A stretch of DNA of 61,310 nt from Candidatus Sumerlaeota bacterium (GTDB taxonomy: Bacteria; Sumerlaeota; Sumerlaeia; Sumerlaeales; Sumerlaeaceae): contig JADFCV010000002.1 of the NCBI GenBank assembly GCA_017161655.1, positions 32,420 to 93,729 of the forward strand, read 5' to 3'. The notes under the pieces were generated by a model that did not search any database, was not told the DNA's origin, and was given only the letters and a program-made list of their open reading frames with translations. Positions 36,157 through 45,277 of the stretch are shown here, piece by piece (within the stretch, counting starts at the first letter, position 1; each line of letters begins with the position of its first letter). The position numbers were made by a program, and so were the translations under genes.

Positions 36157-37110
36157 TCACCGGGGGGTCATACTCTGGTTAGAAACTTTTGGTCTCGTTT
36201 TCCAGCGGCGATGCAGCCAGAAATAACTATCGGGGTAAGCCCGAACCACCTCTTCCAGCATTCTCACATGGGCGCGGGTTAACCGGAGAACTTCCTCGTC
36301 AAACGGCGCCGTAGGGTCGCCTTCAAGTGGCGGAAAAATCTGCAGCGTTAACGAGCGTTCAGGATCGCGGTTGCGCACTGATAAGCCAACAACGATGGGC
36401 ACATTTAGTTTCAGTGCGAAAAAAGCCGGACCCGTCGCTGTCGAGGCAGGATGCCCAAAGAATTCAACAAACACACCGGTTCGCCTTGCATCTTGGTCCG
36501 CGAGAAATACCGGGTGGCGTCCCTTTCGAATCGAGCTTACGATTGCTTTCAGCGAACCGGTCGTCGGAATCAGCCCAAACCCAGCTCGAAGTCTGCGCTG
36601 CGCCACTTCACGATCTATGAGCGGATTGTGGAGTGGTTTGAGGACGGCATCCATCTCGAAACCTAACGCCGCCACAGCTGCTCCCTGGAGCTCCCAGTTT
36701 CCAATATGTGCGGTCAGGAAGACGGCCGGCTTCTTTCTGAACGGCTCGGCGTGCTCCATGCCTTGGATCTCTCGATACAGGTGCAGCGCTTCCTGACCAA
36801 TGCAATGCGGATTAATGAATTCACAAAAAGTGAGAACGGCGTTTTGATAACTGCGCAATGCGATATCATCGAGTTCACGAGCACTTTTGCTTCCCCCAAA
36901 GGCACGCCGAAGGTTATCTTCCACAACCCTGCGACGAATCCGCAGAACGCGGTACATCGTCCATCCAAGAAAATCTGCAATTCTCACCACAGCGCGGCGC
37001 GGTAGCCTCTGTAGCACGATTGCCAGGAGCCGCCAACCCGCGTACTCCAGCCAGTGCTGAAAACTCGGCTTTCTGTTGCGCTGATAGTCCTCTTTTTCCT
37101 CTATCGCCAT
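36157..37110 (-). CDS. Lipid A biosynthesis acyltransferase (LpxL/HtrB family)
   Basis: 317 residues with an N-terminal membrane-associated helix region (WLEYAGWRLLAIVLQRLPRRAVVRIADFLGW). The catalytic block HIGNWE (H-x4-E) is in FLTAHIGNWELQGAAV, followed by GLIPT and FLADQDARRTGVFVEFFGHPA, then YFWLHRRWKTRP, all landmarks of the family. It adds secondary acyl chains to lipid A precursors at the inner membrane. It is 106 bp ahead of the GldA-like gene and on the same strand. Direct evidence of LPS or a related outer membrane lipid. Confidence 0.9.
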   Translation of the reverse strand: MAIEEKEDYQRNRKPSFQHWLEYAGWRLLAIVLQRLPRRAVVRIADFLGWTMYRVLRIRRRVVEDNLRRAFGGSKSARELDDIALRSYQNAVLTFCEFINPHCIGQEALHLYREIQGMEHAEPFRKKPAVFLTAHIGNWELQGAAVAALGFEMDAVLKPLHNPLIDREVAQRRLRAGFGLIPTTGSLKAIVSSIRKGRHPVFLADQDARRTGVFVEFFGHPASTATGPAFFALKLNVPIVVGLSVRNRDPERSLTLQIFPPLEGDPTAPFDEEVLRLTRAHVRMLEEVVRAYPDSYFWLHRRWKTRPKVSNQSMTPR

Positions 37111-37168
37111 AGCATCTCTAATTTACCGTTGAGACAGGGCCCACGGGACCTAGATTGAAGTTTTGATA

Positions 37169-37186
37169 AACCAGCAGATTCTGGTT
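37169..37186 (+). repeat. Short dyad upstream of the helicase gene
   Basis: AACCAG (37169-37174) and CTGGTT (37181-37186) form a perfect 6-bp inverted repeat with six bases between, 23 bp before the helicase ATG. It may be an operator or a leader hairpin. Nothing else recognisable lies in the 99-bp gap. Confidence 0.3.
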
Positions 37187-37209
37187 CAACGCAGATAAAG
37201 GTATCGACG

Positions 37210-39720
37210 ATGTCGCCATCACGGCACCAGCCCGATCTTCATCTTGTCATCGAAAAGCTTCTGGCAATTCCTCACATTGCCAAGAATTTCACGCATCTGG
37301 AGCATATTCCAGCTCGCCCTGCTGCCTATGCCGATTTTCCGCCCGACCTTGATCCCAGGCTTATTCAGGCACTCCGAGCGCGTGGCATCGACAAGCTTTA
37401 TTCACACCAGGCCGAAGCCGTCAACGCTGCGCTGGCTGGCGAGAATGTTGTCATTGTCACGCCTACAGCATCTGGCAAGACTCTCTGTTTCAACCTTCCA
37501 GTTCTTCAGCGCGTGTTCCAGGATCCAAAGCGGTGCGCGCTCTACCTTTATCCCACTAAGGCTCTGGCACAAGACCAGTACATCGAACTCGAGGAGCTTG
37601 CTCAAGCAGCGGGCGGCGCAGTAAAACTCTTCACCTTCGATGGCGACACCCCAGCCTCTGCTCGACGTGCCATCCGTTCCGCCGGCAACATTGTCCTGAC
37701 CAACCCAGACATGCTCCACACAGGAATTCTGCCCAACCACACAGGTTGGAGCCGCGTTTTTGAACATCTCGAATTTGTAGTCATCGATGAAATTCACCAC
37801 TACCGCGGCGTATTTGGCTCACATGTGGCCAATGTGTTGCGCCGACTTCGCCGTATCTGCCAGTTCTATGGCTCACGTCCTCGGTTCATTTGTTGCTCAG
37901 CCACCATTGCCAATCCCCTCGAAATGGCAGAGAAGCTTTGCGAAGAGAAGTTTCACTTGGTGGATAAGAGCGGCGCACCTCACGGAGAGAAGTTCTTTCT
38001 CTTCTATAATCCACCCGTCGTAAACAAAGAGCTTGGCATACGTCGCAACGTGGTGAACGAAGCTCGGCGGCTTGCCACCCGCTTTCTGTCCGAGAATCTT
38101 CAAACCATTATTTTCGCCCGTAGTCGCATGAGAGTCGAACTTCTCGTAAACTATTTGCGCAAAGCCATGCGTCGCATGCGTCAAAGCCCCGACCGCATAG
38201 CAGGTTACCGGGGTGGCTATTTGCCAAACGAGCGGCGCCTCATCGAGCGGGGGGTAAAGTCCGGGGAAATCCTGGGCATCGTCAGCACAAATGCACTCGA
38301 ACTAGGCATAGACATTGGCCAGCTTCGCGTCGCCATTCTCGCTGGCTATCCCGGCTCCGTCTCAAGCACCTGGCAACAAGCTGGGCGTGCTGGCCGAAAA
38401 GCCGAAGCTGCGGCTGCTGTGCTTGTGGCAAGCTCCCTCCCCATTGACCAGTATGTCATCACTCATCCCGATTACTTCTTCGGCAAGCCCCCCGAAGTGG
38501 CGATCGTCAATCCCGATAATCCAGCAATTCTTGCCGCACACATCAAATGCGCCGCATTCGAACTCCCCTTTGTTGAGGGAGAGCGATTCGGTGCGATTGA
38601 TCCGACCAGCTATCTCGAATATCTCGAGACAGACCACGTGGTGCGCCGAGCGGGCGAAAAGTGGTATTGGTCCGCCGACACCTATCCGAGCGAAAACATT
38701 TCGCTTCGTAGCGCCAGCGCAGAGAATTTTGTCGTTGTGGACGTGATGGACAAGAATCGTGTCATCGCAGAAATTGACTACGATTCTGCGCCGTTCCTCA
38801 TCCATACCGAAGCGATCTACATGCATCTCGGCGAAGTTTACTACATCGATCGGCTTGACTGGGATCGTCGCACCGCTTTCGCACGCCCCCACAAAAGCGA
38901 GTATTACACCGAGGCTCTGGCCAAGACAGAAATTCGTGTCCTCTATGAGGATTGGCACGAGCATGTGCCAACAGGCGCTTTCGTGCACGCTTCTGAGGAA
39001 ACAACCGTTCCTCGTTCCCCGAAGCTTGCTGCTCAGTCGCAAGAGTACCCAGTGATTCCCCGTGCCGGCGAGCCAGTTCCAGCTGCGCGCGACATCGTTG
39101 ACGATTCCGCGGAACGAGCGCATCAATCGCTTGAGCTGCAGCCTGCAAATCCTGAAGCGGATGGCTCCGCGAATTCGGCAACAACGGCCCTTCTCTCTCG
39201 GTCTTTTGGCAATGTTGCGGTCATTACAATTGTCGCGAAATACAAGAAGCTACGTTTCGAAACGCATGAGAATGTCGGCTATGGAGAAGTCAGTGTCCCA
39301 CCGCTCGAAATGCAAACGGAGTCTGCGTGGTTCTGCTTCGACGCGGCGCTTCTCGCACGTTTCCAGGAAGAATTCCTCGATGCTGGCGCCGGCCTGCAAG
39401 GAGTCGCTAACGTCATGAACAATGTGGTACCCCTATATGTCCTCTGCGATCCACGGGATGTCGGTGTCGTGGCGAATCTCAGGGATCCGCACACGGGTGC
39501 GCCGACTTTGTTTGTTTACGACAAATATCCGGGCGGAACCGGCCTGTCTCGAAAGGTGTTTGAGATCTACACGACGATCTTCCGAGCCGCCCTTGAAATT
39601 GTCGAGACCTGCCAGTGTAGCGAAGGATGTCCCTCTTGCGTGGGGCCGAGCCTCGAAGTGGGCAAGGGGGCAAAGCGAGCTGCCGAAGTCTGGCTTCGTG
39701 CCGCTGTGCGCGGCTGTTAG
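37210..39720 (+). CDS. DEAD/DEAH-box helicase with DUF1998 Cys domain (MrfA/Hrq1-like)
   Basis: 836 residues. Helicase motifs are Q-region SHQAEAV, Walker A TPTASGKTL, DEIHHYRG (motif II, DEIH), SATIANP (motif III) and QQAGRAGRK (motif VI). The C-terminal DUF1998 region ends with a Cys cluster (CQCSEGCPSCVG), the metal site of MrfA, a mitomycin-repair helicase of Bacillus. Between about residues 595 and 660 lies a low-complexity Ala/Pro/Glu-rich segment that separates the YIDRLDWDRRTAFARPHKSEYYTE block from the DUF1998 part; I read it as a flexible insert. It overlaps the convergent argininosuccinate lyase stop by four bases. Confidence 0.9.
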   Translation: MSPSRHQPDLHLVIEKLLAIPHIAKNFTHLEHIPARPAAYADFPPDLDPRLIQALRARGIDKLYSHQAEAVNAALAGENVVIVTPTASGKTLCFNLPVLQRVFQDPKRCALYLYPTKALAQDQYIELEELAQAAGGAVKLFTFDGDTPASARRAIRSAGNIVLTNPDMLHTGILPNHTGWSRVFEHLEFVVIDEIHHYRGVFGSHVANVLRRLRRICQFYGSRPRFICCSATIANPLEMAEKLCEEKFHLVDKSGAPHGEKFFLFYNPPVVNKELGIRRNVVNEARRLATRFLSENLQTIIFARSRMRVELLVNYLRKAMRRMRQSPDRIAGYRGGYLPNERRLIERGVKSGEILGIVSTNALELGIDIGQLRVAILAGYPGSVSSTWQQAGRAGRKAEAAAAVLVASSLPIDQYVITHPDYFFGKPPEVAIVNPDNPAILAAHIKCAAFELPFVEGERFGAIDPTSYLEYLETDHVVRRAGEKWYWSADTYPSENISLRSASAENFVVVDVMDKNRVIAEIDYDSAPFLIHTEAIYMHLGEVYYIDRLDWDRRTAFARPHKSEYYTEALAKTEIRVLYEDWHEHVPTGAFVHASEETTVPRSPKLAAQSQEYPVIPRAGEPVPAARDIVDDSAERAHQSLELQPANPEADGSANSATTALLSRSFGNVAVITIVAKYKKLRFETHENVGYGEVSVPPLEMQTESAWFCFDAALLARFQEEFLDAGAGLQGVANVMNNVVPLYVLCDPRDVGVVANLRDPHTGAPTLFVYDKYPGGTGLSRKVFEIYTTIFRAALEIVETCQCSEGCPSCVGPSLEVGKGAKRAAEVWLRAAVRGC

Positions 39721-41252
39721 GAGCGCGAGCGACCTCGCCGGTTCTCCGGGGCCAGCGACTGAATTGCCTTTTCGAGTTTTTCCTTTGCTCGAAGAAGCTT
39801 TTGCCGACGTGCTCGCAGCTCCTTCAAGATAAGCCGTCGTTTTGCACTAAGTTCCTCGATATTAGCCAGAACCGCTTGGCGTGCCGGAGCCCCAACGTGC
39901 TTTTTACTTTCGGCAATTTTTGCTGGTGGCAGTTCAAAATCCAGGTGCTGCGGGGTGCACCCCTCTTCGGCCGCCAAACGTCTCACAGTTTCTGCCTTGA
40001 GGAAGCCCAGTTCTTCACATTCGCGCACTGCCCGTGACACAATCTTGTAAGCGGCCCGGAAAGGAAGACCGGCTTCGCGCGCCAGCGTGTCGGCAAAATC
40101 CACAGCGTCCACAAAGTGACTCGAGGCCGTTGCCAAAGCTTTGTTTTTATCAATCGACAGCGACTCAAAAACCGAGCTGAATACCGCGGGCGCCGCTGCT
40201 GCCTCTGCGAAGATGTCCATGATGACGTACTTAGTCCACTGAGTGTCACGGTTGTAGCCAGACACCAGCCCCCGTGCAATCCCGAACAATGTTGTTGTCA
40301 GTTGCTGGACCAGTACGGCCTTTGCGCGTGTGACTTCGGCAAAATCGGGATTTCGCTTTTGTGGCATAATGGATGATCCCGTCGTATGCCGGTCTGCGAG
40401 CCGCACGATGCCAAACTGAGGTTGACTCATCAAGATGAGGTCCTGCGCCACGATGCTCAAGTGCGTCATCGCAAACTCCACGCATGTTGCTGCGTCGGCC
40501 TCCATCTCCCAGCGATTTGTGATGCAGTCCAGCGTGTTCTGCTGAACGCTGTCGAAGCCCAAATAGGCCGCTGTAAGTTTTCGGTTAATGGGCCATGAGG
40601 TCCCGAATGCTGCTGCGGCTCCGAGTGGCGAGATATTCAGCCTATCAAAGCTCGCGACGCTCCTCTCTGCATCACGCAGAAGGGCCTGTGCATAAGAGGC
40701 AAACCAGTGGCCAATTGTTGTTACGCTGGCCGGTTGATAATGGGTCAGTCCAGCCACAAGTGTTCCCACGTGCCGCCGTGCCTGGCCGAGGATAGCTCCG
40801 ATGGCTGCGACAAGGCTCTCGCCAAAGCAAAGAAGGTGGTCGCGCACGTACATCCGCATGACAGTTGTCGCCTGATCATTGCGACTCCGTGCGGTGTGGA
40901 TCTTGCCTGCAACTTGGCCTCCCACCGTTGCAGCAACAAAATGCTCAATGTTTATGTGGACGTCTTCTTTTTGGGGATCTAGCGCGAGCTTGCCGTCGTT
41001 CCACCGCTTTTCGAAGTCATCCAGAGCCTGGAAAATCCTCACGGCTTCAGCGCCGGCAATGATCCCCTGCTGGGTGAGCATCATCACATGCGCACGATTC
41101 TGCCACAAATCGTAAGGCACAAGGAGGGCATCGGCCATGGGGCGCGGTGCAACGTCGCGCCCTGCACAGTAGGCCACGGTTGCTTCCTCGGGCGGTTCAC
41201 TCATGCGCTCTCCCCACACCTGCCCGCGCGCTTTCATCTTAGCCTCGTTCAT
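39717..41252 (-). CDS. argH: Argininosuccinate lyase
   Basis: 511 residues; splits argininosuccinate to arginine and fumarate. Signatures are EDVHINIE, HTARSRNDQ, LTHYQPA and the flexible loop GSSIMPQKRNPD, with catalytic Ser in SSIM. It is ~50 residues longer than usual: the C-terminal ~65 residues are Lys/Arg-rich (SAKRRLILKELRARRQKLLR... NRRGRSRS), an unusual tail that could bind nucleic acid or membrane. An in-frame ATG at 41237 would remove five residues. The start overlaps the epimerase stop (ATGA). argG is not nearby. Confidence 0.93.
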   Translation of the reverse strand: MNEAKMKARGQVWGERMSEPPEEATVAYCAGRDVAPRPMADALLVPYDLWQNRAHVMMLTQQGIIAGAEAVRIFQALDDFEKRWNDGKLALDPQKEDVHINIEHFVAATVGGQVAGKIHTARSRNDQATTVMRMYVRDHLLCFGESLVAAIGAILGQARRHVGTLVAGLTHYQPASVTTIGHWFASYAQALLRDAERSVASFDRLNISPLGAAAAFGTSWPINRKLTAAYLGFDSVQQNTLDCITNRWEMEADAATCVEFAMTHLSIVAQDLILMSQPQFGIVRLADRHTTGSSIMPQKRNPDFAEVTRAKAVLVQQLTTTLFGIARGLVSGYNRDTQWTKYVIMDIFAEAAAAPAVFSSVFESLSIDKNKALATASSHFVDAVDFADTLAREAGLPFRAAYKIVSRAVRECEELGFLKAETVRRLAAEEGCTPQHLDFELPPAKIAESKKHVGAPARQAVLANIEELSAKRRLILKELRARRQKLLRAKEKLEKAIQSLAPENRRGRSRS

Positions 41253-42220
41253 TTCAGTCGTTCCCTCATGAAATCCGCGACTTTATCAATGATGTCATCA
41301 ATTGTCACCTTGGGTGCATAGCCGATGAGCCTGCGAATTTTTGTTAGATCTGGCACACGTCGCTGGAGATCTTCGAAATTCTGGTCGTAAGCTTTTTCGA
41401 AAGGAATAAACTCGATGGTACTTGTGCTGCCCGTACGTGCGATAACCAGTCGAGCCAGATCGGCGATAGAAATTTCGCGGTCGTTTCCCACGTTGAAAAC
41501 CTCTCCGTCAGCGGCCGGCGTCTCCATAAGCTGAATCATCGCTTCCACCACATCGCCCACGTAGGCAAAAGCCCGCGTTTGGGTCCCATCGCCATAAACT
41601 GTCAGAGGCAATCCTTTCAGAGCTTGCTCCACGAAACGCGGCACGACCATTCCGTATTGGCCCGTTTGGCGCGGCCCGACGGTGTTGAAGAGGCGTACGA
41701 TAACAACAGGCATGCCGTACTGCTTGTGATAGGCCAGTCCGAGAAACTCATCGATTGCCTTGCTGCACGCGTAGGCCCAGCGCGGGCGCGTTGTTGATCC
41801 CAGCACAAGATCATCGTTCTCGCTGAAAGGGACCTTCGTGCTCTTTCCATAGACTTCACTCGTCGAAGTCAGTAGCACCTTTTTCTTTTTCCGGGCTGCG
41901 AGTTCTAACACGATCTCGGTCCCCCGGATGTTTGTTTCGATCGTGTGCACTGGTCGTTCGACGATAAGACGAACCCCTACAGCCGCGGCGAGATGAAAAA
42001 CCATGTCCGCGCGATCAATGAGTTCGGCCATCAGCCGCTCGTTCATGACCGAGTCTATGTAATAGCTAAAGCGAGAATGCTTACGCGCCTCGTCGAGATT
42101 CCAGATTGTTCCGGTCGATAGATCGTCAATCGCTGTCACCCAGTGGCCGCGCGCCAGCAAAGCTTCTACCAGGTGTGAGCCGATGAAACCAGCACCACCT
42201 GTTACGAGAACGTACGCCAA
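41249..42220 (-). CDS. NAD-dependent sugar-nucleotide epimerase/dehydratase
   Basis: A 323-residue short-chain dehydrogenase (extended SDR). NAD site TGGAGFIGSHL at residues 7-17, catalytic YACSKAIDEF (Y-x3-K), and VYGDGTQTRAFAYVGDVVEA typical of UDP-glucose 4-epimerase, UDP-glucuronate decarboxylase and related enzymes. The TTG start has AAGGG 8 bases upstream. Likely makes a nucleotide sugar for surface glycans; the exact sugar cannot be told. It precedes argH with overlap, an odd pairing. Confidence 0.88.
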   Translation of the reverse strand: MAYVLVTGGAGFIGSHLVEALLARGHWVTAIDDLSTGTIWNLDEARKHSRFSYYIDSVMNERLMAELIDRADMVFHLAAAVGVRLIVERPVHTIETNIRGTEIVLELAARKKKKVLLTSTSEVYGKSTKVPFSENDDLVLGSTTRPRWAYACSKAIDEFLGLAYHKQYGMPVVIVRLFNTVGPRQTGQYGMVVPRFVEQALKGLPLTVYGDGTQTRAFAYVGDVVEAMIQLMETPAADGEVFNVGNDREISIADLARLVIARTGSTSTIEFIPFEKAYDQNFEDLQRRVPDLTKIRRLIGYAPKVTIDDIIDKVADFMRERLK

Positions 42221-42256
42221 GACCGTATCCCTTTCCTTCGGCTAATCTTTGCCTCG

Positions 42257-42655
42257 TCACTCGTCTATGCGAGGAGTTGGAACAGTGGGATTGCCCTCGA
42301 GTTTGTCAGCGGTTCGCCAACTGTTTTCTCCAATTTCCACCAGAAGAGCCAGACCTTCAGACAAGGCCAGGCAGATGAGAACGTAAACAACAATCAAAAG
42401 CAGCTGGTGAAAGGGCAATGAAATAAAAGGCCAAACACTGCCCCGTGTTAGTCGGAACAGATCTAAGACAACACGTACTATAGCGGGAATCACAATAAGA
42501 AGCACGATCACATAACCGGCAATTTTTAGAAGGCTGCTCAGAAACAGGACTCTACTTGCTCGTGAGCTTCGCATTGCATTGTTCCTCACTCTTGTTATGA
42601 CTTCCTGCCTGGTGACATGCGGCGCAGTGTCGTTCTCATGCAATCTTTTTATCAT
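42257..42655 (-). CDS. Small membrane protein of unknown function
   Basis: About 132 residues from the ATG at 42655 (a TTG at 42703 is in frame). Two to three membrane segments (VLFLSSLLKIAGYVIVLLIVIPAIV; LLLIVVYVLICLALSEGLALLV) and a polar C-tail. 36 bp ahead of the epimerase, same strand; its start region is shared with the divergent GT-C-like gene at 42707. I do not recognise a family. Confidence 0.55.
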   Translation of the reverse strand: MIKRLHENDTAPHVTRQEVITRVRNNAMRSSRASRVLFLSSLLKIAGYVIVLLIVIPAIVRVVLDLFRLTRGSVWPFISLPFHQLLLIVVYVLICLALSEGLALLVEIGENSWRTADKLEGNPTVPTPRIDE

Positions 42656-42706
42656 GCCACTTTTCCATAGAATCCACGGCAATCTTTCGGCAAAAGAAAG
42701 CAAACA

Positions 42707-45277
42707 ATGATGAACCAGCAGGCTTCTTCCAACGAGAGCACATCACGAACCGAGGAACTTCTGACACGGACACTTCGGGCGATTGTCCTGGTGTGGATGT
42801 GGCTTCTCATCCTCTATTTCCTTGCGCGCGAGGGGCTCGTCCGTTTCCAGGGGCTTGCCACGTTTTTCCCGCAGCTGGCGAGATATCTGCCCCAGTTTCT
42901 TCTTGGCGACCCCGATCAGCCGGGAAGCTTTCCTACCATCATTCATTATCTTATTTCCGGACCGTATCGCGTGTGGTGGGAGAATGTGCCGTGGCTACCT
43001 CTCTTCGTGTCCGCTGTAATGGTAGGGCTTTATATTCTTCTGGGCTGGCTGGTTCTTGATTGGTTTGAGGATTGTATGCCGCCGTTGCCTCGCATGGCGA
43101 TGGCGCTCGTTGTCGGATGCGGAATCATAGGTGTGACATTTGAACTCGTCACCCTCGCAGGTTTGCTATATCAACCTGTGACTCTGGCGGTGTGGGTACT
43201 TCTCTTCCTTGGTGCTTGGGGAGTGCGACTTTGGCGTCGCGCCCGACCAGACCCTATCTATCCGCATGAAGAAGGGCAATTCGTTCGTGACCGCCGCCGT
43301 GGGAATGCACTCGCATATTTTAAGCGCAATTCAGTTTCGTCGGCAAATCAAACGGAGGCTCTTTATCAACTCGCCATTTGGTTTCTTATCGCAGTCATAT
43401 CGTTTCTGATTTTTTGCCACGCCGTAGGGCTTCCCGAAACCTACTGGGATTCCCTCATCCTCTATGTCGGCTATGCGCGGCAGATCTTTCTTCAGCATAG
43501 CTTCCCCGTAAAAATTTGCGGTCAGGTGGGAATCGGTCTCGGCTCGAATTACCCCCATCTTTACCCTTTGCTGACTGCGCAAACCGCGACGCTCGTGGGG
43601 GAATGGCACGACATCTATGCCCAACTCTTGCCTGCTTTCGCTGGGCTTGCGACTGTCATCCTCGTGTATGCGACGGTCCTGGAGTTCACACGGGATCGCC
43701 TTCTGGCCGCTTCGTGTGCCCTGTTGTTTCGGGCTATCCCTTATGGGATTGCCTATTTTCAGTACGCAAGCGACTACGCCATCGCCATTCTCTTCACCGC
43801 AGCATTTCTTTATGCAGCGGCTCGTCTCATCGTCAGTGGCTCGCTTTCAGCTCTCGTACTCACATGGCTCATTCCCGCATTCGCAGTGCATATCAACTAT
43901 CTCATGTGGGTTCTGTGGCCCGTGGCATTGCTCGCGACGCTTTTAGCGCACACCAGGGGAGGAACGTGCGAGCGTGTGGTCAACCGTCTCAATCCACCAG
44001 CACCTCGAGCGTCTTTTGATGAAGAATGGGAGGATGATTGGAGCGCCACGGGAGAAATCAATCTTACCCCGTTTGATCAACGCGCGTGGGAGGAACTCAA
44101 CGCCGCAGAGCGCTTGAGCTTTCCAAGGTTTGTGCGTTCCCGCACCTTCCTACTCACTGTTTTCGTTGCCCTTCTTGTGGCATCGCCCTGGTACGTTCGG
44201 AACATCGTGCTTACGGGCAATCCTGTTTACGCGTTCTTCTATCAGATCTTCCCGAGCAAAAATGTTAACCCTGCTGTTATGAAGTCCGCTGAAGTTGAAT
44301 GGAGACTCAACGGCGATGGTCTCGGGCGTGTGGGCGCTACATTGCTCGAAAAACTTGCCAATTCATGGTATTATTTTGTTAGCGGACCCCTGCATTGGCG
44401 GCTAGGTCCAGTTTTTATGGCGCTATGTATTCCAGGATTCTTGCTTTTTTGTGGGCAAACACTCCTGCGTTTTTTTTACATACGACGTACTTCCGAAAGT
44501 GACGACGATGATGAAGAATCAGTGATTGCGCTTGACGACTGGACCAAGTTCTCTGTCGTCGCTGCCCTTCTGTTCCTCCTGCTGTGGTTCTATGCCTACT
44601 GCGTTGCGGACATGTATCTGTATCAGATAATCATTGTGCTTCCGCTCTTTGCAGTCTTTGCTGCCCGGATTTTTGAGCTCTGCCATACGATCGGAACGCG
44701 GCGGCAACTTTACCTGGCCTCTATCATTATCGGCCTAGCCCCTGGGGTGCTTATGGCAGCTATGGGGTTCAAACTCAAGTCGAGTGGCACGCTCGGCATC
44801 CAGCCATACTCCCAGGTTGCTCTTTCGGCTCTGCGCAATCTGTTTATGGACCGCGACCTCTTCTATCGCATGGAATTTAACGGCGACATGTTAATGCTGC
44901 GGCAAATCAATGCGTTGGCGCCCGGCACCCCTCTGCTCACGCACGAAAATCGCCACCTTCTGCTTGAGCCCCAGATTCGCATCGTTCATCTCGACGACTG
45001 GGAAGTCCAACGCGCCTATCACCAGCCGATAGAACAACGTGTGAAGATTCTCGACTCACTGGGCATCAAATACTACCTCTATGTGCCTAATGAGGACAAA
45101 CATCGCGCGAATTCCTGGCTCGGCATGGATGAGCTTATCGGTGAAGGCTATTTCCGGGAAGTGTTCCGTTCTGATGCATCCGGCAGCAGCTGGCGCGACG
45201 GGCTGAACTACCGAAATATCCCACGGGACAAGAACGTGCTCTATCGCCGTACGTCAAAACAGGTGCCGCGCAGTTAG
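42707..45277 (+). CDS. Large GT-C-like membrane glycosyltransferase
   Basis: 856 residues with about 12-13 membrane segments. The first large loop carries ETYWDSLILYVGYARQIF and GLGSNYPHLYPL, an acidic-residue and SNYPxLYP arrangement typical of GT-C transferases of the PMT/ArnT class that use polyprenyl-phosphate sugars. A cytoplasmic acidic insert (DEEWEDDW...) and a second acidic loop (SESDDDDEES) interrupt the membrane part. The C-terminal ~120 residues form a soluble domain (LLTHENRHLLLEPQIRIVHLDDWE). Beside an epimerase, so surface polysaccharide or protein glycosylation is likely. Sugar and acceptor are unknown. Confidence 0.75.
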   Translation: MMNQQASSNESTSRTEELLTRTLRAIVLVWMWLLILYFLAREGLVRFQGLATFFPQLARYLPQFLLGDPDQPGSFPTIIHYLISGPYRVWWENVPWLPLFVSAVMVGLYILLGWLVLDWFEDCMPPLPRMAMALVVGCGIIGVTFELVTLAGLLYQPVTLAVWVLLFLGAWGVRLWRRARPDPIYPHEEGQFVRDRRRGNALAYFKRNSVSSANQTEALYQLAIWFLIAVISFLIFCHAVGLPETYWDSLILYVGYARQIFLQHSFPVKICGQVGIGLGSNYPHLYPLLTAQTATLVGEWHDIYAQLLPAFAGLATVILVYATVLEFTRDRLLAASCALLFRAIPYGIAYFQYASDYAIAILFTAAFLYAAARLIVSGSLSALVLTWLIPAFAVHINYLMWVLWPVALLATLLAHTRGGTCERVVNRLNPPAPRASFDEEWEDDWSATGEINLTPFDQRAWEELNAAERLSFPRFVRSRTFLLTVFVALLVASPWYVRNIVLTGNPVYAFFYQIFPSKNVNPAVMKSAEVEWRLNGDGLGRVGATLLEKLANSWYYFVSGPLHWRLGPVFMALCIPGFLLFCGQTLLRFFYIRRTSESDDDDEESVIALDDWTKFSVVAALLFLLLWFYAYCVADMYLYQIIIVLPLFAVFAARIFELCHTIGTRRQLYLASIIIGLAPGVLMAAMGFKLKSSGTLGIQPYSQVALSALRNLFMDRDLFYRMEFNGDMLMLRQINALAPGTPLLTHENRHLLLEPQIRIVHLDDWEVQRAYHQPIEQRVKILDSLGIKYYLYVPNEDKHRANSWLGMDELIGEGYFREVFRSDASGSSWRDGLNYRNIPRDKNVLYRRTSKQVPRS

